Counted from the first letter of the stretch, positions 33,135 to 47,006 are shown. The stretch: DNA of 64,000 nucleotides from Platanthera guangdongensis (GCA_039583875.1 CM077151.1:116578609-116642608); one strand, 5' to 3'. Program-made: numbers and translations. The notes: generated from the sequence alone by a model not told the origin.

Positions 33135-35134
33135 CACGACCAGACTTATACATTTGTTCATCCCGAGCAAATCATCTCTCCGTGAACTAGAAAATAACTA
33201 ACTGGCTTAGAAATTTCCAAATAAAGTAAAGCGAGAAATCAAAAACAGCATGGGCATAGAAAATATAATAGATACAATATAATTCGTAATTATGCTACGA
33301 AGTTTATAAATTTTAACAGACGTAAATAAGTATTGTAACAACTCAAAAATAGAATCTTGGAGAATCGTTCGGTCATGCGTAGGAAGAAAGTAGACGGCCA
33401 CTCAGTTGAGCATTTCCAAAGACCGGGGCTCGGGATCACCTCCAAAGAAATCCATCAATGTCGGGGACCATACGCTTGCACGTTCACACACTCTCCATTG
33501 CGCTAATTTGACTCAAGAGTGAATCCGTATGACTTTGGGAAAATAATGGGGCTTGGGTATATACGTAGGTAAGGACGCAAGAGGATAAAAATGATGGCTA
33601 CGAACAACCCAAATGAGCTCATACAAAAGAAATCCTCTCGCCAACAAAATATGTCGGTGCACCACACCACCAGATTTGAACTTGACAACACGGGTGTGTG
33701 CACCGCCTATCACCACAACAATAACACAAATAGACTCTTCATTTTCACTTTCTTTTTCGCAATTGATTTGTATATATATTTTTTCGCATCATTTTTTTAT
33801 TTTTACAACTTTAGGAAATAAAAACTTTGGAGCACATCCACATATTCACATGGAATATCACCACATCAACACTTGATCATGAAAACGTAAAACACTAAAG
33901 CTCAACTTGGGTTGCGACTAGGATCGGCTATGAAGCTTTTATGAAATAATGGTGTAGCTGAATCAAAAGAAGGGTAGGCACAACGGGGCTAGAGAGGATA
34001 AGATGTTAGGAGCGTCACAAAGCTCAACCGGGCTAAAATGATGGTCTATATTATGCTCACGCTTAACTAACCATGCACCAATGCTTCGAGATTACCTTGG
34101 GGAAAGTTCTTAGCCACTGAGAAAAATTATCCTTCCTCCGACTCATGCAATACGAGGCTAGTGACGGTCACACACATTCCTACACTACCGTTTGATTACT
34201 CCAGATTCAACACTTTTGAGTAGTACAAACAATATTTACAAATGCAAAAAAGGTATAAATCTACGAGCATTAAGAAAAATTAAATCTATACTATTTCTAC
34301 ACACCATGCCTACTCGATTAGGAGCACTGCACGAGTTTCACACTACTCTAACCTAAAATCCTAAGCCAACACCACTATTTTGAAGTTAACATAAAAGAAA
34401 TAAATTTTACTTGAGTCGAGCGCGTGCTTAAGATCGCGCTCATGTGGGCGTAGGTGCATGATGCAGAGTTGATAATATAGAAACAGAAAATGAAAATATA
34501 CTTTTGGTATGAAAGTGCTAATAGTGCATGTGCATAGGTAACACGAATAACTCTCCCCCACCAGACTTAAACTAAACAATCTATTCAAGATTTGTAATAA
34601 AAATAGAGAAATAAAAGTTGGGGGAGAGGTTTACCCATGCTCAACAAATGATCATACCAGAAGCTCGCAATAAAGCATGAAGCCAAACCTGCAACAAATA
34701 TATTCCTCCGTCGCACAAGGGAAAAGCACCCTACAAAATAGCTCCAGAAAAAAATTGGATACACAAAGCCATAACAAATTTAATCTAAGCAATGCTTGCG
34801 AGTTATTAGACTAAACACAATCATCACGTATATAAAATGAAACTAAACACAGTAACACAAGAACGAAAGGCACTGCAAACAAAATATCTACTAACCACCC
34901 TAGGGAAGAAGCCCCAGCTAAATAAAGTAAAGTACATAATCAGTCAAATCAACAAAAACATAAACAATGAAGAAAAACAACAACAACCCCATCCGAGGAG
35001 AAAAGCAGCAATCACTCAGGCTGATCGGGAAAAGATGGAGGCTGAGGCGGAGTACGGGCACGAAAAGTAGAAACTCGAGCAGGGGCAGCAGGAGGCACCT
35101 GAAGAAAGACAATAATGCGGGTTGTCATGCCTTA
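33135..35134 (-). other. Element E 3' internal region without ORF
   Basis: About 2 kb, AT-rich, no convincing coding sequence on either strand. Confidence 0.6.
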
Positions 35135-36316
35135 CTATTCGCGCAACAGCTCCTCCATCTGCATATGCCGCGCGTAGAAGTCGGGATAATCCTACGCGAA
35201 ACTCCTATGATGCGAGGCATGGGCAAAAGAAGTCATTGGGGCCATGGGCATGGGATGGACCGGATCGGCATCGTCGAGCCGGCGGGACTCCAAATAGGAT
35301 CCCGCATCCTCAGAAGAAGCACTAGCTGGCTGCTCACGCTCCACAGTACTAATAACGTAGCGCCACGAACCGCCAGAGAAAATGCAACGTACCAGACTGA
35401 AGGCGGTCATCATGGTGGCCAAAATGAAATCGCCACGGGAAACGGGAGTCATGGCGGGCAAATTGTCAAAAACTGCTAATCCCTTAGGGATTCGCGTAAT
35501 AAAGTGTGAACCACCGATGGCCTTCAGAGGCACGTATGTGGCCTGGTGAAGGAAGTAATCCGCAAGAACCCAACCGAGATGGAGAGGGACGCCATGATGC
35601 ATGTTGTATAGGTAGAGAAGATCCGACCACCCTGCTACATTCTGATTAATCGAGCGGGCGTTGATTTTGTGCCCGATCAAGCGCTGAACATAGCAGAGCG
35701 CGGGCGAGATGATGTGGGATGACTTGGCTGACCGCGCCTCATACGTTTGTGACAGTCCGGTGATCTCCTGCCAGAATGTTTGGGGAGAAGCACGGGTTAG
35801 GAACTTAAAGGGTCGGGCAAGAACGTCCGACTCCATGAGTTCTTCAACCGTGTATACCCCTGCATAAACAGCAAGCATAACCGCACTAAAAGTGTAAGGA
35901 TGTAAGTTCATCTGGAATGTCACAGTAGTGGACTCACTGGAAGCTGCGTCACGTCATTCTAGAATGTGGAAGGTGGAGAGGAATTCAAGCATGAGTTCGC
36001 GAAATCCGGTCTCCACAATGGAGAAGAGATGACGCCACGAACCTACATCGAGTAAACGGTCCACCTCCACTTTTAGACTGACGACCGCGAGCTCCTCGTC
36101 CGAATCAAAACAAAAATCCAAAAATGATTTTTGGACGAAACGATCAAACATCGCGATCATCTCAGGTCGCCCAAAACGAAGCATCTTCTCTGCATTTTCA
36201 GTATTCACCGGAGAACCCGGAGCATCATCCCGCTCCGCTGGAATCGCAGTCCGGGTAGAGGAGGAGGAGGCACCACCGAAGCTGCGCAACTTGCTAATCA
36301 CCTTCTTATAACACAT
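35135..36316 (-). pseudogene. ATHILA ORF1-like protein of element E
   Basis: About 393 codons from the ATG at 36316, opening M-C-Y-K-K-V-I-S. The core reads VDRLLDVGSWRHLFSIVE, then FRELMLEFLSTFHILE, VTFQMNLHPYTFSAVMLAVY, GVYTVEELMESDVLARPF, FWQEITGL and LYNMHHGVPLHLGWVLADYF. This wording is that of the retrotransposon family known as ATHILA ORF-1, found widely in plant Athila/Tat elements; its biochemical role is unknown. TGA at 35954-35956 probably replaces Trp, and a second stop lies at about 35192. The frame otherwise stays open to TAG at 35135-35137, through a C-terminal part with a short charged, possibly coiled segment. The same frame continues upstream to 36538 without a better start. 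Confidence 0.75.
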
Positions 36317-36877
36317 GGTAATGAGGAGAGAGAGAAATGGAAAGAGATGAGGAATGAGGGAGGATTTGGAGGAGGAGAAGGAGATCTCGCTGGAGAAGAT
36401 GGAGGAGAAGCGGTCGATTGCAGCAGACGCACGGGAATTAGGGCCAGTGTGCGTCAAAATCGCTCGGTCGGCGTTTTTGTAAATGAATAATGAAAACAAC
36501 GCACGGTCGTGCGTTTTTGCTGTGCACGTTTTCCCCAAACTGTGTGTTTTGCAAAAATAGCCCGATTCGCCTCATTTTCTCTGGGAAGTCTCATCCTGCA
36601 ACAACAGCAAGAAAAACTAAAGAAAATGGATCAAAGAACCTCCTGAGCGACTAGGCGATCCTCCCGAATTAGGCGCAAGCACAAAAAAATCTCGCAAGCG
36701 TGCATTATGGCAAAAACAAAATAAGCAACATGCAAAACTTTTTCTAAAACAGTAAAAATTAACTAACTAATCCTACTCCTAGATAAGTACTTGGGTTATT
36801 GTCATCCTAGTACGACTCATTCAGCTAAAGAAAAGGTTCTAGATAATTGGCCTATGAAAAGAAAAGTGCACAGGTAA

Positions 36878-37892
36878 CTATTCCATTATCCGTTTTGGTA
36901 ATGGGTTCCGATACGACGATAAAGAAGTTACCCCTCTACCAAAATAATAAAACATGCCCAACATAGGTAGAGGAAATAGGAAGTAAGAAGAGGAGGAGCG
37001 CTGGTCCTCGCTCATCTCACTACAAAATAAATCCTTGCCCAGCAAGGTATCGTCTACGGGGAGATGGCAGGAGGAGAAAGCAATGAATGGATCTTCCTCA
37101 ACGGAGGAGGAATCAACGTCCTCGCAAAAGAGGATGCTACCATCCATGACTCGAGCTGACAACTCTAATTCCTCCGGAAGCAACTACAAAGTCTCAACCC
37201 GCATAGCCTCAGATACAGAAAGAGGATCAAGAAATAAAGGAGATGAAGAACTAAAATAATCAAAAATAGAGGGATTGGTCCCGGTCTAACTCCCAGCAGG
37301 ATCCAAGCATAGATCATCATCAGTGTCATATGAGTTGTATCGTGGGGAATCCGAGAATTCGAGGTCCGCGGTGGTAAGTGGGGAGGCCTCGTCCAATAAG
37401 GAGGTGCAAACCGCCGCATCAGAAAGGGAACATTCCTCATCCAACTGGGGTGCGTAAAAGTGTTCTGAAGATCCACCTTCTCCATAGGAGATAGTAGAGT
37501 CATCATCCTACTTCGGTGCAACCTCAGACACTGAATCATCCAAAAATACGACATCATCAGCCGACTCACTAGAAAATGGAGTACCACGATCAGGCAAAAA
37601 TTTCGGAGGGGCAAAACTTCTCTCGAAATCAGGCATAGAATGAGCAGGCCCCATCGCAAAATCATTCGCAGAAGCCACCCCATCGACAGGAATAATCTCT
37701 GCGTCCCATACAAGAGAGCCCATGAATTCCTGATGCTCTTTTTGCTAGCTAACACCAGAGTGTTCGTCATCACTCAAGGGAAGCCCGTAAAAAGGGAGCG
37801 AGGGACACATGAAGGATCTGTATGCAGCCAGAGATTCTTCGATAATCTCAAAGGATAAAGAACGAGTCAGATGAGCGATGTTAGTGTATGGG
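36878..37892 (-). pseudogene. Acidic/serine-rich reading frame of element E, downstream part
   Basis: A single frame with four stops (about 37743, 37507, 37288, 37184) that reads as an acidic, Ser/Asp/Glu-rich protein: for example MGSLVWDAEIIPVDGVA, SADDVVFLDDSVSEVAP, YNSYDTDDDLCLDP and VDSSSVEEDPFIAF. It ends at 36878. It joins, in frame across the Tekay C insertion, to the CCHC segment at 47007-47184. I do not recognise the family. Position between a zinc knuckle and ORF1 suggests a gag-derived or linker region whose pol has been lost. The periodic acidic segments argue for real former coding rather than chance. Confidence 0.45.
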
Positions 37893-40007
37893 TGTAACAC
37901 CCCCTATCCGTCACATAGCATATAGCAGTAGGTCCGGCCGGGGCCCGACGCCATATATCATAGACAGACCGAAAGGTTACTCAATGGAAACCATCAAACT
38001 AATAATCAACGTCCTACACACAGTACATTATAGCGGAAGCAATTTAAAAGGTTGTAAAACAAAGAACCCAGCATAAGCATAAATGTCCACTACTCGAACC
38101 AACAGGAATGAAGGTACAATACACAAGTACAATGGGCTTAAGGCCATACAATTGTTTACTCAAATTACAGTGTTTTCCATACCACGGCATGCAGGTCGGT
38201 CACACATGAATAATACAAGTAAACACTCAAAAATTAGGCCTTCAAGGGCCGGCACAGCAACTTGGGCTTTTGCCCTCTATTTACCGCTCGGCTCCATAAC
38301 ACCTGCAAGCAACAATACACCATAACGGTGTCAAACAAAGCAACGGTCAGCTATGTTGACCAAATTATAACGATCTCGCCCCCAAACTCGGGGCGGCGAT
38401 GCTCCTTTCCCTACACTTTGTTATCATAACCAAGCAGTATAGTTTAACCACTTAATCATAGGCGTGGGCACGCATGGCCACACACCTCGTGCTCTTAGGG
38501 CACATTCTCGGTGAAGCGGTCAATGTCACGTCAATCTAAGCCAAAGACACTTCGGTCTCACCACCGCCGCTTGGACGACCAATCTCGTGAGCATAAGAGT
38601 CTTTCAGGCAGAAGTCACATCACTTGAAAACATCGACAGCTTAAGACCCGACCTCTATGCCATCGGTAAGCCTCTAACACCGAACCGCATAGAGTAGGAA
38701 TAGTTCCGCTCAACCCGTTGCTCACCTTGCCACGACAACTGAAATCATCGGCACGAGTTAATTTCCCTGAAGCCCAAGTATCGAATACATAATATTACAT
38801 AACCCAGTTATGTGCAAGTTTGCACCAAGGCCACCAAGTTGGAAGAATCCCGCATCTGCCCAGTTTTTCGGGTGCACCTTGGAGTTAGTCCCCAAGGCTC
38901 CCTATTGCAATCTACCGCGTAGAAAACCTGAAAAACAAACAATTGCACGGAGTCTTCTCCGGCCATTCATGCAATGCAACATCACCGATCCAGAACAACT
39001 TGTCCGGGTAGGCTTCACACATCATGCCTATGTCCATTCTTGGTTACGGACTCTATATGTACGCAACGGGGACTATTCATGCCTACCCGAAGGAACGCCT
39101 CAAACTCACCGCAAACTCGCGAGAGCGGGCTTCCTATGCAAAGGAAAAGAGGACTTCACATGTCCTAGGATGAGAATCGTTACCCTAGCATTTTTCCTTA
39201 GCACCATAGAAATCTATGTGGATGAAAAGCACTGCAATCTCCTCGCCTCCGTAGATCCGAAGTCGACTTGCGATTTGGAGCCCCGAAGCTCCGCTGGTGA
39301 CCGAATTAAGCCTCCTTTCTTCTTCCTTGCTCTCCCCTATCTCTAAACTTTAGAAAGAGAATAACCCAAGTGAAATGGGGTTTTCAAAGCCCTAAACCCG
39401 GGTATATCTCAGCAGGAACAACACCCAGCCATCGGATCCCAAAATAAGGAAACGGACGGCCACGATTCGGGCTTGATTTCCAAAATCTGGGCCGAATACG
39501 GTCTGTGACACGCCCGTGTCTAGAGCCGTGTTACCCATTCGTCGTAAAAGCTGACGCGTCACGAAAAGAACACGGGTTCTCGACACGCCCGTGTCCGGAT
39601 TGACACGCCTGTGTCATCTAGTACAAGGCCGTGTAGTTGGCCGTGTTCCTCCATCGACACAGGTCCAACACCAACCTATGAAGGACACGGGTATTGGACA
39701 CGCCCGTGTCCCAAATGACATGCCCGTGTCATACCCGAACACTCCTGGGCTCCAGGCCGTGTTCTCCCCCCACTCAACTCGGCCAACACATGAGAAGGAA
39801 ACAGCCTGGGACACGCCCGTGTCTCAGGCCGTGTTCGCTGCTCGACGATCGTCGACTACAAAATTCATCGACCTCTCGGCCAGATCGTCGACCCGAGCAC
39901 GACACGCCCCTAGGACACGCCCGTGTCCCAGGCCGTGTGCCCCCTGCCAAATTCCAAACTTGGCTCAAAACGCCTCTCGTCGCTCTTTTGAGTTTCAGGG
40001 CGTTACA
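37893..40007 (-). repeat. 3' LTR of element C
   Basis: Plus-strand TGTAACACCCCC to GGGCGTTACA, 2115 bases. On the minus strand it is preceded by the purine tract AAGAGTGAGAGAGT (40008-40021). It carries the U3 palindrome words near 39500-39940 and an exon 1 relict near 39211 reading M-V-L-R-K-N-A-R before GTAACG. Confidence 0.93.
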
Positions 40008-40070
40008 ACTCTCTCACTCTTAAAAGAATTCCGTCCCCGAAATTACATAAAGGAAAGATAAACAGAAAAC

Positions 40071-43000
40071 TTAGACGGTACCTGAGTGGAATAACTCTGG
40101 GTACTCCTCAAGCATGGTCTGCTCTTGCTCCCACGAGAGATCTTCCCGACCGCAATTATCCCAACGGATATTGATCATCCTGATCTCTTTGTTGTGTAGC
40201 CGCTTGACTTCCGAGTCCTCAATGCGTATAGGCTTGACCTTTGTCATCAACCCATTATCGACCGGCACTTGGTCGACCGCAATCACTTGAGAAGGCTCTT
40301 GCACCGCCTTCCGCAGCACTGATATATGGAATACATCGTGTAGACCACTAAGCTCCACTGATAGCCTCAATCGATAAGCTGCTTCGCCAATCCGCTCCAG
40401 AACCTCAAACGGTCCAAGGTACCTCGGGCTTAGCTTCTTCAAGGGCCGCACCTGCGAGACACCCTTGAATGGCTTGATCTTCAAGTACACCCAGTCGCCG
40501 ACAGCGAACTCCATGTTCATATGCTTGGCGTTATAGTACTTAGCTTGGCGATCCCAAGACATTAGCAACCTATCTCGAATCGTTCGAACCAACGACGTAG
40601 CATCTTCCACGTCTTGGCGCTTGTACAACTTTGACTCACACGTTTCCAACCAATTCAACGGCGTGCGACATCTTCTAGCATACAGGGCCTCGAAGGGCGC
40701 CATTTGTATGCTCTCCTGGTAGTTATTATTTTAAGCGAATTCCACAAAGTATAGGTATCTTCCCACTACTTCCCGAAGTCCAGGACGCACATGCGAAGCA
40801 TGTCTTCTATTATCCTATTGACCCTCTCGGTCTGTCCATCCATCTGTGGATGAAAGGCTGTGCTGAAACTCAGCTTTGTTCCCAACATCTGCTGCACCAG
40901 CCTCCAATCATTGGACGTGAACCACCCATCTTGGTCACTCACGATGCTGCGGGGCACACCGTGAAGCCGTACTATGTTATCCACATACAACTTTACCAAT
41001 TTCTCCACAGAATCGTCCTTCCGATGCGGAATGAAGTGTGACACCTTCGTCAATCTATCTACGACCGCCCAGATGGCGTCGTTACCCTTCTGCGACCTTG
41101 GCAAACCATGCACAAAGTCCATAGTAATGTCGTTAAACTTCCACTCCGGAATAGACAAGGACTTCAAGAATCCTCACGGATTTTGGCATTCCGCCTTTAC
41201 CAAAGTGCATGTTTGACACTTAACCACGTAGAGTGCCACATCCTTCTTAAGTCCTGGCCACCAAAACAATTTCTTCACATCGCGGTACATCTTCATGCTC
41301 CCCGGGTGAATCGAGTACTTGGTATGATGCGCCACGTACAACAATTCCACCCGTAAATTGCCCATGTTTGGGATGCACAGACGACCATCTTTCCAAAGTA
41401 ATCCATCCTCAACAACAAATTGGGAATTTGACCCATCCAAAACCTCTATCATGAGTTGCTTCATGCGGCCATCCAAATCCAAAGCCTGCCGAATCCGATT
41501 AGCCAGGTCATACTGAACTTCAGTCCAGTTCAATAGCGCTTCAGCACTTGACTGCTTGTCTACGCAAGAGATCTCCAACACCTCCAACTCTCGAACTAAC
41601 TGCTCGTCATATACTGAGAGCCAATTGGCTTGAGCTGGGGCCCTGCGACTCAACGCGTCCGCAACCGCATTGCCTTTACCAGGCACATAGTGAATTTTGA
41701 ATGTGTAGTCCCCCAGGAACTCCATCCATCTCCTCTGTCGCATGTTTAGATCTTTCTGATCCAATAAGTATTTCAGACTCTTATGGTCGGTATAGATGTC
41801 GACCTTCACCACGTACAAGTAGTGCCTCCACAGCTTCAAGTCAAAAATCACGGCCGCTAAGTCCAAGTCATGTATCAGATAATTCCTCTCATGCACTTTC
41901 AGCTGTCACGAGCCATACGCTATCACACTACCATGCTGCAGTAGGACACAACCCAATCCACTGCCTGAATCATCGCTATAGGTTTCAAAGCCTTCGGTCC
42001 CACTCGGCGAACTCAGCACAGGCGCCGTGGTCAACCGACTTTTCAACTCCTCAAAATATCGTGCGCACTCCGGCGTCCAAACAAACTTCTGCTCTTTCCT
42101 CATCAGAGTCGTGAGGAGTAACGCTATACGCGAGAAGTTCTCCACGAAGTGCCTGTAATAGCCGGCAAGCCCCAGAAAACTCCGGACTTCCGCTACTATA
42201 GACAACACAGGCCACTCTCGTATCGCAACAATCTTCGCCGGATCCACCGCAATTCCCTCTCCACTGACTATGTGACCAAGGAACGCTACTGAGGATAACC
42301 AAAACTCGCATTTGGAGAACTTGGCGTACAATTGATTCCTCCTCTTCGTCTCCAACACCAAATGCAGATGCTTGAAGTGATCCCCCTCACTCTGCGAGTA
42401 CACCAATATGTCGTCGACAAAGACGATCACAAAGTGGTCTAGGTACTCCCTGAAAGTCCTATTCATCAGATCCATGAACACTGACGGCGCATTTGTCAGC
42501 CCACACGGCATGACCGTAAACTGGTAATGCCCGTATCTCGTACTAAAAGCTGTCTTGGGGATATCACTCTCCCATTATCCGAAGCTCATAATAACTGGAC
42601 TTGAGATCCAATTTTGAGTACATCGTTGACCCGACTAACTGATCGAACAGATCATCAATCCTCGGGATTGGGTACTTATTCTTCTCCGTTAGCTTGTTCA
42701 ACTCTCGATAATCGATACAAAGTCTCAAGCTTCCGTGCTTCTTCTTAACAAAATGGACCGGTGCGCTCCAAGGCGACGAGCTTGGACGCACATATCCCCC
42801 GCCCCAACAACTCTTGAAGTTGAATCTTCAGCTCTGCCATTTCCTTAGGCGGTAGCTGATGCGGTGAGTGTGACACAGGTTTCGCACCTGGCACTAGCTC
42901 GATGGTGAAATCAATCTCCCATTGAGGCGGGGCTCCAGGAAGATCGCCAGGGAACACATCAGGGTACTCGGATACCACTGAAATACTATCCAACGTAGGC

Positions 43001-43451
43001 TTAGGCTTTGCAACCTCCACTAGCATAAAGAACAGCTCTGCACCAACATGAAACGCTTTCACCACCTGAAGAGCAGACATCAAAGTCTTACTTGACCCTT
43101 TGAAGCCCGTAAAAGTCATCTAACGACATGTTCCCGACTTTACTTCCTTGCGACTGCAATCAATATAAGCTTGTTACTCCGAAATCCATTCCATGCCAAA
43201 TATTACGTCGAACTCCAGCAGCGGCAGTAACGACCCTAGCAAATGGAACTCCTGACTCCCAATATGAATCTTAATGCCACAGATTCTATCCGCACACATC
43301 GAACACCCATTCGGCAACAACAAATCTAGTTTGTCCTTTTTCATTGAAGAGGGTACTCCGATGCGCAATATGAATCCTTCGGACAAAAAGGAGTGTGAAG
43401 CTCTCGTATCAAAGAGTGCTCTCACCGGATTCTCACAAATCAAAACAAATC
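40071..43451 (-). pseudogene. pol: Pro-pol of element C
   Basis: Reads minus: ICENPVRALFDTRASHSF (protease, with Gly to Arg beside the catalytic Asp), then linker, RT pieces [20 protein letters not shown] and [12 protein letters not shown], RNase H, integrase [20 protein letters not shown] and [11 protein letters not shown], and the chromodomain-like end WDNCGREDLSWEQEQTML, stopping at 40071. Frames break near 43140, 42770, 42540, 41900, 41170 and 40735. Protease and integrase are thus both damaged. The stop comes earlier than in A and D, well before the purine tract. Confidence 0.88.
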
Positions 43452-43525
43452 CTATACAAGCAGTGGTAAGGTAACACGCTCATAACAAGTATTTAAAATT
43501 AACTTGCTATAAATTTAAACCGTAC
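43452..43525 (-). other. Predicted 74-base gag/pro-pol intron (element C)
   Basis: Donor ACAG|GTACGG, acceptor CTTGTATAG|GA on the minus strand. Against element A it has one inserted base and a four-base loss, yet both splice sites and the joined reading frame remain. Confidence 0.55.
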
Positions 43526-44665
43526 CTGTCACCACATCCGCTTGCTTAATGGCCTCCTGCTGGCCAAGATTGTAAACTCTAGGTTGAGCATAATGGGATG
43601 CGGTTGACTCCACCGCCTTGCCCTTTTCCTCATATGTTGCTCCCGTCTTCATCTCAGACTTTGGACGTCCACCCCGGCACTCACGGGCATAATGCCCCGG
43701 CTTCCCGAAATTATATCATGCGCCCGGGGTTCGACCCGTAGTCGCCCCAGAAGCACCAGAAGAGGGGGCTGGACCCGAAGTCTCAGCTTTCTTGTTCCAC
43801 TTCCGGAACACATACTTTGAGGAGTTCGACACTTTGAACTCCGACCTCTTATCACCAGAGCTTTTCTTTGCTTGCACATACTTGAAGCCTTTTTTCCAAA
43901 GACCGGGCCGTATTGACCAGGGTCAAGAATCCCTGCATCTAGGCCCCGAGAGCATAGCCTTAAGTCATCTCTCAGACCTTTATAGAATCGATTTGTCTTA
44001 CGCTCCATATCCGGGAACGAAGAGCTAGCATAACGACCCAACCGAGTGAACTCGTGGAGATACTCATCCACGCTACTCTCCCCTTGTGTCAACCTCTGAA
44101 ACTCATTTTCCAATGCAATCCTCTAATCCAAAGGGAGGTACCTTGCCAAGAACAATCTCGAAAACTCTTCCATCGAGATGTCCGTAAGTTGTCTCCCCCT
44201 CAAGTGATGTAGCTCCAAACCTTCCCACCACAGCCTAGCATCTCCAACCAACAGGAATATAGCTATAGTGGTCATCTGCCACTCCTCCGTTTCCGTTGTT
44301 GTCAAGACTCTCGTCACTTTGGAGAGCCAATCTTCAGCTTGCGATGGGGTTCCCGTCCCCGAGAACACTGGAGGATTGAATCCCATAACATGTTTGAGCT
44401 GCATTTTGGTTGCTCTCTTGGGCACCAAAGGCTCCAACACCACCTGCTCCACCCTTCTCGGTTCATCCCTTTGAAGCGGTACCTGCTCCATCGTAGGAGC
44501 GGGCTGCTGCATTTGCCTTGCAGGCTACACGTTGATTAAAGCAAACATCACTTTGGCCACCAATCGTATGGTCTCTGTGGAGGGAGGTGTTGCAGGAGCA
44601 TCATTTGGTGTGCTACTAGCCTCAGAAACCAGGCGTTCTGACGGCCCTGCACCTCTTCTAGTCAC
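43526..44665 (-). pseudogene. gag: Gag body of element C
   Basis: Begins V-T-R-R-G-A-G-P-S-E-R after the acceptor at 44666, again with no ATG. Core AEDWLSKVTRVLTTTETEE, W-W-E-G-L-E and [13 protein letters not shown] are readable. Lesions: TAG at 44525-44527, TAG at 44123-44125, a frameshift near 43985, and a zinc knuckle that has lost at least one Cys (F in the second position). Inactive. Confidence 0.8.
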
Positions 44666-46182
44666 CTATAGTTGTACAAAACACCGTTAAGCGACCATAC
44701 AAAATTGTAAAAAGGAATTACAGGAACACGCAGGTTCCATAAACACGTGTATTTTCATTCCTAAGTGGACATTCATGGGTTCTTTTTTATTTTATAATGA
44801 TGACGCACACACATGTGCTCACCACCCCGTAAAATAATTCGTCCACGAATTCATTTAAGCCTGACTGAAACTAGTAGTCTGTTACCAAATTGTAACACAC
44901 CCTATCAGTCACATAGCATATAGCAGTAGGTCCGGCCGGGGCCCGACGCCATATACCACATACAGACCGGAAGGTTACTCAATGGAAACCATCCAACTAA
45001 TAATCAACGTCCTATACAGAGTACATTCTAGTGGAAGCAATTTAAAAGTTTGCAAAACAAAGAACCCAGCATAAGCATAAATGTCCACTACTCGAACCAA
45101 CAGGAATGAAGGTACAATACACAAGTATAAGGGCCTTAAGGACTTACAACTGTTTACTCAAACTACAGTGTTTTCCATACCACGGCATGCAGGCCGGTCA
45201 CACATGAATAATACAAGTAAACACTCAAAAATTAGTCCATCGAGGGCCGGCTCAGCAACTTGGGCTTTTGCCCGCTATTTACCGCACGGCTCCGCAGCAC
45301 CTGCAAGCAACAATCCACCGTAACGGTGGCAAACAAAGCAACGGTCAGCTATGCTGACCAAATTTTAACGATCCCGCCCCCAAACTCGGGGCGGCAATGC
45401 TCCTTTCCCTGCACTTTGTTAGCATAACCAAGCAGTATAGTATAAACACTTCATCACAGGCGTGGGCACGCACGACCACAAACCCCTTGCTCTCAGGGCA
45501 CATTCTCAGTGAACCGGTCAACGTCACGTCAATCTAAGCCATAGACACTTCGGTCTCACCACCGCCACTTGGACGACCAATCTCGTGAGCATAAGAGTCT
45601 TTCAGGAAGAAGTCGCGTCACTTGAAAACATCGACAGGCTAAGACCCGACCTCTTTGTCATCGGTAGGCCTCTAACACCGAACAGCATAGAGTAGGAATG
45701 GTTCCACCCAACCCGTTGCTCACCTTGCCACGACAATTGAAATCATCGGCACGGGTTAAGTTTCCCCGAAGCCCAAGTATCGAATACACAAAATTACATA
45801 ACCCAATTATGTGCAAGTTGGCTCCCAGGCCACCAAGTTGGCAGAATCCCGCATCTGCCTATTTTTCCGGGTGCACCATGGAGTTAGTCCCCAAGGCTCC
45901 CGGTTGCAATCTACCGCGTAGAAAACCCGAAAAACAAACAATTGCACGGAGTCTTCTCCGGCAATTCATGCAATGCAACATCACCGATCCAGACCAACTT
46001 GTCCGGGTAGGCTTCACACATCATGCCTATGTCCGTTCTCCGTTACGGACTCTATATGTACACAACGGGGACTATTCATGTCTACCCGAAGGAACGCCAC
46101 AAACTCACTGCAAACTCACGAGAGCGGGCTTCCTATGCAAAGGAAAAGTGGACTTCACATGTCGTAGGATGAGAATCATTAC
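44666..46182 (-). other. Predicted 1517-base intron spanning U5 and primer site (element C)
   Basis: Donor AGG|GTAATG at 46182 and acceptor CAACTATAG|GTG ending at 44666, minus strand. Equivalent to 457-1967 in element A. Confidence 0.55.
44877..44887 (-). other. Primer-binding site of element C
   Basis: Minus-strand TGGTAACAGAC, one change from the TGGTATCAGA type of elements A and D, three bases from the LTR end. Confidence 0.8.
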
Positions 46183-47006
46183 CCTAGCATTTTTCCTTGG
46201 CACCATGGAAATCTATGCGGATGAAAAGCACCACAATCTCCTCGCCTCTATAGATCTGAAGTCGGCTTGCGATTTGGAGTCCCGAAGCTCCGCCGGTGAC
46301 AGGATCGAGCCTCCTTTCTTCTTCCTTGCTCTCCCCTCTCTCTAAACATTAGAAAGAGAATAACCCAAGTGAAATGGGATTTTCAAAGCCCTAAACCCGG
46401 GTATATCTCAGCAGGAACAACCACTAGCCGTCGGATCCCAAGATAAGGAAACGGACGGCAATAATTCGGGCTTGATTTCCAAAATCTAGGCCGAACACGA
46501 CCTGTGACACGACCGTGTCCAGGGCCGTGTTCCCCATTCGCCGTTGAAAACGACGTGTCCAGAAAAGAACACGGGTTCTCGACACGCCCGTGTCCAGATT
46601 GACATGCACGTGTCATCCAGTACACGACTGTGTAGTGGGCCGTGTTCCTCCATCGACACAGTCCCAACACCAACCCGTGAAGGACACTGGTATTGGACAT
46701 GCCCGTGTCCTAAATGACACGCCCGTGTCATACCTGAACACGCCTGGGCTCCAAGCCATGATTCTCCCCCCACTCAACTCGGCCAACACCCGAGAAGTAC
46801 ACGGCCTGGGACACGCCCGTATCTCAGGTCGTGTTCGCTGCTCGACGAACGTCGACTCCAAAATTCATCGACCTCTCGGCCAGATCGTCGACCCGATCAC
46901 GACACACCCCTGGGACACGCCCGTGTCCTAGGCCGTGTGCCCCCTGCCAAATTCCAAACTTGGCTCAAAATGCCTCCGTCGCTCTTTTGAGTTTTGGAGC
47001 ATTACA
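44891..47006 (-). repeat. 5' LTR of element C
   Basis: Plus-strand TGTAACACACCC to GGAGCATTACA, 2116 bases, the partner of 37893-40007. U3 palindromes lie near 46500-46940. Confidence 0.93.
46183..46206 (-). other. gag: Predicted gag exon 1 in the 5' LTR of element C
   Basis: Minus-strand eight codons M-V-P-R-K-N-A-R, then GTAATG. An extra upstream ATG near 46345 has arisen by substitution and is absent from the 3' LTR copy. The basic N-terminus is kept although half the bases around it differ from element A. Confidence 0.55.

Larger units (their letters stand above)
37893..47006 (-). mobile_element. Tekay/Del-type chromovirus C, minus strand, full length, decayed
   Basis: LTRs 37893-40007 and 44891-47006 surround a gag-pol internal region read on the minus strand. 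Flanks ATGGG (37888-37892) and ATTGG (47007-47011) agree at four of five bases, so the target duplication has probably mutated once. It belongs to a different subfamily from A and D (shorter LTR, different leader), closer to the solo LTR. At least six frame breaks in pol and two nonsense codons in gag. Confidence 0.92.
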
